From assembly GCA_025210525.1 (NCBI GenBank), contig JAOARP010000058.1, positions 124,001 to 188,000 of the forward strand: a DNA stretch of 64,000 bases, in the 5' to 3' direction. This DNA is from Marinisporobacter sp. GTDB lineage: Bacteria > Bacillota > Clostridia > Peptostreptococcales > Thermotaleaceae. Positions 47,936-54,865 of this stretch are shown here, one piece after another. The notes beneath the pieces were generated by a model, which was not told the origin of the DNA, ran no database searches, and worked only from the letters and a program-made list of their open reading frames with translations. The first letter of the stretch is position 1. Each line of letters opens with the position of its first letter. The position numbers were made by a program, and so were the translations under genes.

Positions 47936-49090
47936 GTGAAAAGAAAGCATTTATGGGTTTGTTGCTTACTAATTTTTTCACTACTTTGTTTTACTGCATG
48001 TGGTGCAAATGGAGATGGGGCAAGTAATGAAACAAAAGAAGAAGCGAAGCAAGAAGTAAAGGTTCCAGATTTAAAGTTATCTTATATATTTACAAATCAT
48101 CAAACACCGCTTATGGTAGCGGTTGAAAAAGGAGAAACTTTCAAAGATTCGGGGGTATACTTAAAGGAAGTAGTGAATCGTCAAAAATATATTTTGATGA
48201 AAGAAGAAAATCCAGTAGCAAATATAGAATTGGTTGTTTGTAAAAGTGGTTCAGAGACTATGACCATGATGGCACAAGGGCATATTGATATTGCTTTTGC
48301 ATCTAGTGCAGCAAATATTTCAGCAATTGATAAAGGAACAAAAGTGAAAATGTTATGTCCTGTACATACAGAAGGAATTGGATTGGTTGTAAAAAAAGAT
48401 GCGGCTGTGAATAATTGGGAAGAATTTTTAACGCTTATCAAAGAAAAGAAAGAACCCGTAAAGGTTGGGTATCATTCACCAACAAGTGCACCAGTTATTT
48501 TATTTGAAGCTGCACTGAAAAAAGCAGGTATTAGCTATACCTTTGATCCAGAAGATTTAGAGAAAGATATTTTATTAGTGAATGTAAAAGGAACAACGAA
48601 CCTTCTTCCAGTACTAGTGAGTGATCAAGTAGATGCATGGGTGGGACCTTCACCTTATCCAGAATTAGCAGAGACAGAAAATGTAGGAAAAATCATATTA
48701 GATATGAAGCATTTACCTCCAGAAGGAGAATGGTATGATTTCCCTTGCTGTGTAGCTTCAGCTACAGATAAGACAATAGAAGAAAATCCTGTTGTTTTAG
48801 AAGATTTGATGAAACTTATGCGCGTTGCTGCAGATTATGCCAATGAACATAAAGATGAAGCAGCAAAAATTACTGCTGATTTCACAGGGGTTTCTGAAGA
48901 AGCAGCCCAAAAATCAAGTATAAAATATACAGCAGATCCTAGTGAAACGTGGGTATCTAATTTAGGGTTAGTATATGATACATTGAAAAAAGCAAATAAA
49001 TTTAGTGGAAGCTTTGTAGAAAAAGAATATAAGGATGTACAAAATGATTTATTTGACTTTAGTTTTATAAAAAAAGCATTAGATGAATAG
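47936..49090 (+). CDS. ABC transporter substrate-binding lipoprotein (NitT/TauT/NMT1-like)
   Basis: A 384-residue lipoprotein: signal peptide with lipobox FTAC, lipidated at C22, then a periplasmic-binding fold of the NMT1/SsuA type. Recognisable segments are GHIDIAFASSAANISAIDKG, VKVGYHSPTSAPVILFEAALK and VDAWVGPSPYPELAE. It also has a cysteine pair in YDFPCCVASA. The fold binds small organics such as sulfonates, thiamine precursors, nitrate or bicarbonate; the ligand cannot be predicted. GTG start after AAGGGGGGA. First cargo gene, followed by a strong palindrome and then the permease. Confidence 0.9.
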   Translation: MKRKHLWVCCLLIFSLLCFTACGANGDGASNETKEEAKQEVKVPDLKLSYIFTNHQTPLMVAVEKGETFKDSGVYLKEVVNRQKYILMKEENPVANIELVVCKSGSETMTMMAQGHIDIAFASSAANISAIDKGTKVKMLCPVHTEGIGLVVKKDAAVNNWEEFLTLIKEKKEPVKVGYHSPTSAPVILFEAALKKAGISYTFDPEDLEKDILLVNVKGTTNLLPVLVSDQVDAWVGPSPYPELAETENVGKIILDMKHLPPEGEWYDFPCCVASATDKTIEENPVVLEDLMKLMRVAADYANEHKDEAAKITADFTGVSEEAAQKSSIKYTADPSETWVSNLGLVYDTLKKANKFSGSFVEKEYKDVQNDLFDFSFIKKALDE

Positions 49091-49105
49091 GTTTTATATT
49101 GCAGG

Positions 49106-49127
49106 GCAGGGGATATCCCCTGCTTTT
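49106..49127 (+). terminator. Palindrome/attenuator between lipoprotein and permease genes
   Basis: GCAGGGGATATCCCCTGC is a perfect 18-bp palindrome followed by TTTT. As an intra-operon partial terminator it would favour the binding protein over membrane components. The following 120 bp to the permease contain no other gene. Confidence 0.7.
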
Positions 49128-49250
49128 ATCCTACTATAGATAAACAAATTCAAAAATTTATAGTTTAAATTCAATATTCAATGTGCTTATATATGTGGAT
49201 AGAGATCATTTAATATATTTTTATAAACATGTTTTAGGAGGGATTTAGAA

Positions 49251-50084
49251 GTGAACAGAGCAATACGTTATGTGTCTCCTGTTATTTTGCCTATATTTTT
49301 TATTATGTTTTGGCAGAGTTTTTCTATAAAGTTGGATAATCCAATTGTATTGCCCACTGTAAGCAAAGTGTTTGATATACTGAGTAAACCAAACATGAAC
49401 TTACTAAGTATAGGTTCCATTATTCGAAATGTTTTGGTCAGTGTTTTAAGAGTTGGTATTGGATATATTATGGCTGCTGGTTTAGCAATTCCTATAGGAC
49501 TATTTATAGGATACTCCAAAAGAGTAGAAGAATTTCTAATGCCATTTATCAATTTATTTCGACCTATTGCTCCTCTTGCTTGGGTGCCTCTTGTTTTAGC
49601 ATGGTTTGGTGTAACAAGTATGGCCAGTGTATTTGGTATTGAAAAAGGAAGTTTATATATATTATTTAATAATATTAAAGCAGCCATGATCTTTATTATT
49701 TTTATTGGTGCTTTTTTTCCTATTCTTACAAATAGCATCTATGGTGTAAAAAGTGTTCAAAAAACATTGATAGATTCTGCATTAACTTTAGGAGCAGAAA
49801 AAAAAGATATCTTACTAAAGATTCTTCTTCCAGGGGCGCTACCATCTGTTGTTACGGGACTTCGTGTAGGATTAGGGGTTGCGTGGATGTGTCTTGTATC
49901 TGCAGAAATGCTTCCGGGAAGTCTTGCGGGGATTGGCTATTTGATTACCCATGCCTATACAGTTGCGAGAACAGATATTGTAATAGCAGGAATGATTGCT
50001 ATTAGCTGTGTAGGAGGATTGTTTGACTGGATTTTTCAAAAGATTGAAGTGAAATTCTTTAAATGGCAAAGTATGTCTAAATAG
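49251..50084 (+). CDS. ABC transporter permease (NitT/TauT type)
   Basis: A 277-residue inner-membrane protein with about six helices and the BPD_transp_1 coupling (EAA) loop at DSALTLGAEKKDILLKILLPGALPS truncated here as DSALTLGAEKKDILL (about residues 175-200). GTG start after GGAGGGATTTAGAA. It follows the lipoprotein and precedes the ATPase with a 9-nt gap, so the three form one importer. Confidence 0.92.
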   Translation: MNRAIRYVSPVILPIFFIMFWQSFSIKLDNPIVLPTVSKVFDILSKPNMNLLSIGSIIRNVLVSVLRVGIGYIMAAGLAIPIGLFIGYSKRVEEFLMPFINLFRPIAPLAWVPLVLAWFGVTSMASVFGIEKGSLYILFNNIKAAMIFIIFIGAFFPILTNSIYGVKSVQKTLIDSALTLGAEKKDILLKILLPGALPSVVTGLRVGLGVAWMCLVSAEMLPGSLAGIGYLITHAYTVARTDIVIAGMIAISCVGGLFDWIFQKIEVKFFKWQSMSK

Positions 50085-50093
50085 GAGGATGTG

Positions 50094-50885
50094 ATGGATC
50101 AAATAATAGAAATCAATGGACTAAGTAAAACATTTTTTTCAGAAAAAAAACAAGCAGTATGTGCTTTAAAAAATATAGATCTTAATATTAAAGATCAAGA
50201 ATTTGTATGCTTAATTGGCCCTAGTGGTTCAGGGAAATCTACACTTTTAAGATTAATGGAAGGATTGATAAAGCCAAGCACAGGAAGCATTAAGGTAATG
50301 GATAAGCCTTTAGAAAAACCTATTGCTCAAGCAGGAATGGTTTTTCAAGAATACTCCCTATTGCCATGGAGAAATATTATTGATAATGTAGTCCTTGGAT
50401 TGGAATTTCGAAAAATGGCTAAAAGAGAAAGATACGAAAAAGCAAAGGATATATTGAAAAAATTTGGACTAGAAGATTTTCATGAGAGCTTTCCTCACGA
50501 ATTGTCGGGAGGAATGAAGCAAAGAGCAGCCATTGCAAGAGCTATTGCCACATCTCCTAAAATATTATATATGGATGAGCCCTTTGGAGCATTAGATGCC
50601 TATACAAGATTTCAGATGCAAAAAGAATTGATTTCTTTCTGGATTGAAGAAAAGAGAACCATTGTTTTTGTAACCCATAGTGTAGAAGAAGCAGTTTTTT
50701 TAGGAACAAGAGTGATTGTAATGAGTGCAAGACCTGGAGAAATCATGGGAGATTTTCATATTGATCTTCCTTATCCAAGAGATCGATGGAACGAAGAATT
50801 TGCACAATATTTTAAAAAATTAATGGATTTAATGAATCGTGCAAACGAAGGGAAATTGATGAAAGGATGTGTGAATAATGATTAA
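50094..50885 (+). CDS. ABC transporter ATP-binding protein (SsuB/TauB-like)
   Basis: A 263-residue ABC ATPase: Walker A GPSGSGKSTLL, Q-loop VFQEYSLLPWRNI, signature LSGGMKQRAAIARA, Walker B ILYMDEPFGALD and the switch His in VFVTHSVEEAVFLG. The LPWRN Q-loop is typical of nitrate/sulfonate/taurine importers. ATG follows AGGAGG by 5 nt; a GTG one codon earlier is also possible. Its last 8 nt overlap the reductase gene. Confidence 0.94.
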   Translation: MDQIIEINGLSKTFFSEKKQAVCALKNIDLNIKDQEFVCLIGPSGSGKSTLLRLMEGLIKPSTGSIKVMDKPLEKPIAQAGMVFQEYSLLPWRNIIDNVVLGLEFRKMAKRERYEKAKDILKKFGLEDFHESFPHELSGGMKQRAAIARAIATSPKILYMDEPFGALDAYTRFQMQKELISFWIEEKRTIVFVTHSVEEAVFLGTRVIVMSARPGEIMGDFHIDLPYPRDRWNEEFAQYFKKLMDLMNRANEGKLMKGCVNND

Positions 50886-52026
50886 AGTAGAGGATATTTT
50901 TGAAAATTTAAGAGAAAACAGTAAAAATGGTGTCATTGAAATAAAAAATGCAAAGGAAAATGGAGCAAAAGTCGTGGGGACATATTGTGTATTTACCCCA
51001 TGGGAAGTGATCGCAGCAGCAGGAGGAATTCCAGCTACCCTTTGTAGTACAAATGAGTCAACCATACCAGAGGCAGAAAAAGTTCTTCCAAGAAATTTAT
51101 GTCCTTTGATCAAATCTAGTTATGGTTTTGCTATAACTGATAAATGTCCATATTTTTCTTTTTCTGATTTAGTTATAGGGGAAACCACATGTGATGGAAA
51201 GAAAAAAATGTATGAGTATTTAGGAAGAATAAAGCCTATGCATATTATACAGCTTCCACAAACCATTGAAAGAGAAGAAGATTTTGAGATGTGGAGACGA
51301 GAAGTGGTTTATCTTAAAGAAAGACTAGAGAAGGAATTTGGTGTAACCATTACAGATGAAAAGTTAAGAGAGCAAATAAAAATAAGAAATGAGGAAAGAA
51401 ACGCATTAAAGGATTTTGCAAGTCTTTCTAAATTAACACCACCAGCCATATATGGAGAAGAGCTTCAATTGGTATTTAATCATGCAAAAACTGGATTTGA
51501 TAAGGAAAGAGTTATAAAAGAATTAAAAGAAATGACCCAAACAGTAAAAGAAGTTTATGAAAATGGAGAAAGAAGAGTGAGTGGAGATCGACCAAGAATA
51601 CTCATTACAGGTTGTCCTATGGGTGGTGCAGTAGAGAAAGTCATTAAAATCATAGAAGAAGAGGGCGGTGTTGTTGTCTGTTATGAAAATTGCAGTGGAA
51701 TCAAAGAAAAGCAAGAGCTTATAGATGAAGACAAAGATCCTATGGATGCAATCGCTGAGAAATATTTAAAAGTACCTTGTTCATGTACAAGTCCAAACAA
51801 AAATAGAATGGATTTATTAGAAACTCTTATAGATGAATACAAGGTAGATGGGGTGATGGATGTTATATTACAAGCCTGTCATACGTATAATGTAGAATCT
51901 TTTAGCGTAAAAGAAGTTGTGAAAGGAAATAAAAAAATTCCATATATGAATATTGAAACAGATTATTCTCAAAATGATTTAGGACAGCTTAAAACAAGAA
52001 TTAGTGCATTTATTGAAATGATGTAA
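50878..52026 (+). CDS. Double-cubane-cluster anaerobic reductase (YjiM/DccP family, HgdB-like)
   Basis: A 382-residue member of the 2-hydroxyacyl-CoA dehydratase superfamily, matching YjiM/DccP type along its length: GTYCVFTPWEVIAAAGG, LPRNLCPLIKSSYGF, ETTCDGKKKMYEY, ITGCPMGGAVEKV, VCYENCSG, VPCSCTSPNKNR, VILQACHTYNVES. Candidate cluster ligands are among C37, C75, C105, C246, C272, C301/C303 and C334. The studied homologue carries an [8Fe-9S] double-cubane cluster and performs ATP-driven low-potential reductions of small molecules; its natural substrate is unknown. The family needs an ASKHA-type activase, which is not encoded beside it. Overlaps the ABC ATPase by 8 nt. Confidence 0.92.
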   Translation: MIKVEDIFENLRENSKNGVIEIKNAKENGAKVVGTYCVFTPWEVIAAAGGIPATLCSTNESTIPEAEKVLPRNLCPLIKSSYGFAITDKCPYFSFSDLVIGETTCDGKKKMYEYLGRIKPMHIIQLPQTIEREEDFEMWRREVVYLKERLEKEFGVTITDEKLREQIKIRNEERNALKDFASLSKLTPPAIYGEELQLVFNHAKTGFDKERVIKELKEMTQTVKEVYENGERRVSGDRPRILITGCPMGGAVEKVIKIIEEEGGVVVCYENCSGIKEKQELIDEDKDPMDAIAEKYLKVPCSCTSPNKNRMDLLETLIDEYKVDGVMDVILQACHTYNVESFSVKEVVKGNKKIPYMNIETDYSQNDLGQLKTRISAFIEMM

Positions 52027-52240
52027 AGCGGTCTGACCTACGGACAGCAAAAGGGAATTAATATCCAAAAATATTTATCAAATACACTAACTTGCTTATG
52101 TTTCCTTAGTAAATTATTGATGGCTTGACATATAGATTTTTCTCGCTTATGCTGGAGAAAGCTAAACTATGCGTATTATTGAACATAGAATGGTTGTAAT
52201 CATTGAAAATACAAAGGATTAGCGAGTATGATGAAAAAAG

Positions 52241-52310
52241 GGTCTTCAAAACCAGTTTGAAGGGTTAAGAGTTTCTCAGGTGGGTTCGATTCTCACATAT
52301 TCCCGCCAAT
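52241..52310 (+). pseudogene. tRNA-Sec 3' fragment (right attachment repeat)
   Basis: A copy of the last 68 nt of tRNA-Sec plus AT, without acceptor 5' strand, D arm or 5' anticodon-stem pairing. The three substitutions weaken the variable arm (A opposite C, G-U) and T stem (G-U), consistent with loss of selection. The 214 bp between the reductase gene and this repeat contain no gene I can support. Confidence 0.9.
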
Positions 52311-52361
52311 ATTTGATTTTTCTAGAAAAGTGTATAAATTGATAATATTTGGAAATAATCT

Positions 52362-52385
52362 CTCCTAGGTAGACTAGGAGGGATT
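52362..52385 (+). promoter_or_regulatory. Hairpin covering the ribosome site of the BofC-domain gene
   Basis: The perfect 7-bp stem CTCCTAG / CTAGGAG has the 3' arm within the Shine-Dalgarno AGGAGGGA, followed by TTTTT. It could be the ancestral selC terminator, a translational switch, or both. Confidence 0.5.
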
Positions 52386-52388
52386 TTT

Positions 52389-53057
52389 ATGTGGAGACGA
52401 AGACGCCAAAAAAGAGGAAAGTTATTTATCGGGTGTTTGATGCTACTTTTAATAGGATTCGTATATGGATATGTTACAAATGATATAGAAGCACCACAGA
52501 AGGTGGAAGATCAAAATGAAGACCATCCGAGTATAGGTGAGATTACTGTAAAGGTACCAAACAACAAAAAAATAGAAGAAAAAAGTGAAAATGTAAATGA
52601 TCAAGATATAACAGGGGATAGAAATATTATTGTGCCTAAAATGAATACAGTAACAGATAGCACGCAAATTGTATTTAATACTTATTATAAAAAGACGAGA
52701 GATATGGTAAAAAAAGAAAGTAACCCACCTGAAGAATTAGTAGGTAGAAATTTAGACGAGTTAAAAGTTTATTTAAATGAGAAATATAAAGAATGGGATG
52801 TAAGAGAATGCAATAAAAACAAAGTAGAGCTATATCAGGAGAGTGATCAAATTCCTCCAAACTTTTATATAGCAAAGGAGCATAATGGATATATAGGAGT
52901 TTTCCAAGTTAATGAAAAAGGACAAGATATATTAATAGAAGAAACAGAAATACCTACTTCTTCACTAAGTAGCATGGATTTAGAATATGTTAAGAATGGA
53001 ATTGTTAAAAAGAATAGAGACGAAATCAATCAGATATTAGAAGATTATAGCAGTTAA
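52389..53057 (+). CDS. Membrane-anchored protein with BofC C-terminal-like domain
   Basis: A 222-residue protein: basic N-terminus (WRRRRQKRGK), one transmembrane helix (about residues 11-28), a charged linker, and a C-terminal domain (about 145-222) with AKEHNGYIGVFQVN and VKKNRDEINQILEDYSS, resembling the BofC C-terminal domain. BofC regulates SpoIVB signalling in the Bacillus forespore; whether this protein does so is unknown. It lies just downstream of the islet and upstream of ruvA. Confidence 0.78.
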   Translation: MWRRRRQKRGKLFIGCLMLLLIGFVYGYVTNDIEAPQKVEDQNEDHPSIGEITVKVPNNKKIEEKSENVNDQDITGDRNIIVPKMNTVTDSTQIVFNTYYKKTRDMVKKESNPPEELVGRNLDELKVYLNEKYKEWDVRECNKNKVELYQESDQIPPNFYIAKEHNGYIGVFQVNEKGQDILIEETEIPTSSLSSMDLEYVKNGIVKKNRDEINQILEDYSS

Positions 53058-53088
53058 AATGTACTCAATTGAGTACATTTTTGTTTTT
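53056..53088 (+). terminator. Terminator after the BofC-domain gene
   Basis: The palindromic stem AAATGTACTCAATTGAGTACATTT is followed by TTGTTTTT, starting at the stop codon. The remaining 130 bp before ruvA show no recognisable gene. Confidence 0.8.
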
Positions 53089-53215
53089 ATATGTTAAAAT
53101 AGTAAAGAATGCATATTACCTAGATGATATAAAAGGAATTATTATAATCATATCAAGGAGTTGAAAATAGCATTTTCAGTGGAGGATTAAGCTAGAATAA
53201 TGGAGGAAATAGGAA

Positions 53216-53815
53216 ATGTATGAATACATAAAGGGAACTCTAGCATTTATTGGTGAAGAGTATGTAGTCATTGATAATAGAGATATTGGATATAAAATTT
53301 ATACTTCAGGTTCATCTATTGCTTATTTAAAAGCAGAACTTGAAAAAGTGATTGTATATACACAGCTAATTGTTAGAGATGATGATATGAGCATTTTTGG
53401 ATTTGCTACAAAACAAGAGCTGAAGATGTTCCAATTGCTCACTACTGTAACAGGGATAGGACCTAAAGTAGCATTAGGCATATTATCTTCTATACCAATG
53501 AGTGAATTAATTGGTATTATTGTATCAGAAGATATACAGGGACTTACAAAAGCTCAAGGTGTAGGAAAGAAGACTGCTCAGAGGATTATTTTAGAATTGA
53601 AGGAAAAGGTAGATCATAAGCTTGCAATATTTGAACCAACCCTTATTCCAAAGGTTGAAACAGTAGTAAATGATAATAAAGAGGAAGCTGTAAGTGCTTT
53701 GGTTGCTTTAGGATATACAAAGGCAGAAGCAAAAAGGGCCGTTGATTATGTAAAAGATTCTTGCAAAAATATTGAAGAGATTATTAAAAAAGGATTGAAA
53801 TTTCTTTCAAAGTAA
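53216..53815 (+). CDS. ruvA: Holliday junction branch migration protein RuvA
   Basis: A 199-residue RuvA: N-terminal OB fold (YEYIKGTLAFIGEEYVVI), double helix-hairpin-helix (LTTVTGIGPKVALGIL and LTKAQGVGKKTAQRIILELKEK), and domain III for RuvB contact (VSALVALGYTKAEAKRAV). ATG follows GGAGGAAATAGGAA. It tetramerises on four-way junctions. ruvC is not adjacent. Confidence 0.97.
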   Translation: MYEYIKGTLAFIGEEYVVIDNRDIGYKIYTSGSSIAYLKAELEKVIVYTQLIVRDDDMSIFGFATKQELKMFQLLTTVTGIGPKVALGILSSIPMSELIGIIVSEDIQGLTKAQGVGKKTAQRIILELKEKVDHKLAIFEPTLIPKVETVVNDNKEEAVSALVALGYTKAEAKRAVDYVKDSCKNIEEIIKKGLKFLSK

Positions 53816-53834
53816 AGAAGAAAGAGGGATGTAA

Positions 53835-54848
53835 ATGGTTCATGACATGGATGAGAATAGAATTATTACTACTTCTCTCAGAGATGAAGATTATGAAGTA
53901 GAAACAAATTTAAGACCGAAAAAATTAAAAGACTATATTGGACAGAATAAAGCAAAGGAAAAATTGAAAATTTTTATAGATGCTGCTAAAATGAGAGACG
54001 AATCGTTAGATCATGTGCTTTTGTATGGACCACCAGGACTTGGAAAAACAACTTTGTCTAGTATTATTGCCAATGAATTAGGAGCAAGTATTCGTATTAC
54101 ATCAGGACCAGCTATTGAAAGACCTGGGGATTTAGCTGCAATACTTACGAATCTTAATGAAAATGATGTGTTATTTATAGATGAAATCCATAGATTAAAT
54201 AGAAGTGTGGAAGAAATATTATATCCTGCTATGGAAGATTATGCTTTAGATATTATCATTGGGAAAGGACCTAGCGCTAGGTCTATAAGATTGGATTTAG
54301 CAAGATTTACTTTGATTGGTGCTACTACAAGGGCAGGACTGTTGACCTCTCCGTTAAGGGATCGTTTTGGTGTTATTTGTAAACTTGAATTATATGACAA
54401 GGAAGACTTAATGAATATTGTTATAAGGTCCTCTAGGATATTAGGGGTAGAAATTCAAGAAAAAGCTGCAATAGAGATTGCAAAAAGGTCTAGGGGAACA
54501 CCTCGTATTGCCAATAGACTTTTGAAAAGAGTAAGAGACTTTGCGCAGGTAAAGGGTAATGGCATGATTACTGTGGAAATTGCTAAAAGTGCTCTAGAGC
54601 TTTTGGAGATAGACCCATTAGGACTTGATCATGTAGATAGAAACATACTTTTTACAATCATAGAAAAGTTTGGAGGAGGACCAGTAGGGCTAGATACGCT
54701 GTCAGCTTCAACTGGAGAAGAGAGAAATACGATAGAGGATGTGTATGAGCCTTATCTCCTTCAATTAGGATTTATTCAAAGAACACCAAAGGGAAGAGTT
54801 GTAACTAAGTTAGGATATGAGCATTTAGGAATAGTTATGGAGCCTTAG
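53835..54848 (+). CDS. ruvB: Holliday junction helicase RuvB
   Basis: A 337-residue AAA+ motor: Walker [10 protein letters not shown] (residues 65-73), Walker [11 protein letters not shown], sensor 1 GATTRAGLL, arginine finger region PLRDRFG, and a C-terminal winged helix (ending [16 protein letters not shown]). ATG after AGAGGGATGTAA. Follows ruvA by 19 nt. Confidence 0.97.
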   Translation: MVHDMDENRIITTSLRDEDYEVETNLRPKKLKDYIGQNKAKEKLKIFIDAAKMRDESLDHVLLYGPPGLGKTTLSSIIANELGASIRITSGPAIERPGDLAAILTNLNENDVLFIDEIHRLNRSVEEILYPAMEDYALDIIIGKGPSARSIRLDLARFTLIGATTRAGLLTSPLRDRFGVICKLELYDKEDLMNIVIRSSRILGVEIQEKAAIEIAKRSRGTPRIANRLLKRVRDFAQVKGNGMITVEIAKSALELLEIDPLGLDHVDRNILFTIIEKFGGGPVGLDTLSASTGEERNTIEDVYEPYLLQLGFIQRTPKGRVVTKLGYEHLGIVMEP

Positions 54849-54865
54849 GAGAAGGAGAGAAGAAC

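Larger units (their letters stand above)
47127..52310. mobile_element. Immobilised integrative islet in selC
   Basis: A 5.1-kb segment bounded by a 70-bp direct repeat (67/70 identical) that equals the tRNA-Sec 3' part from the anticodon stem to two bases past CCA. Next to intact selC lies the N-terminal stub of a tyrosine recombinase, the position expected of a tRNA-targeting integrase, followed by an IS3 transposase remnant. The cargo is a three-gene ABC importer and a double-cubane-cluster reductase. With no complete integrase the islet should be fixed in place. Confidence 0.82.

Noticed and set aside
52241-52308. A second functional tRNA-Sec gene
   Set aside because: The acceptor 5' strand, D arm and 5' half of the anticodon stem are absent and no promoter precedes it; it is the recombination scar of selC.
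47127-52310. A prophage or self-transmissible element
   Set aside because: No structural, replication or conjugation genes; only about 5 kb with a broken recombinase.
53058-53215. Remnant of ruvC upstream of ruvA
   Set aside because: I looked for RuvC-like segments in all frames of this gap and found none.
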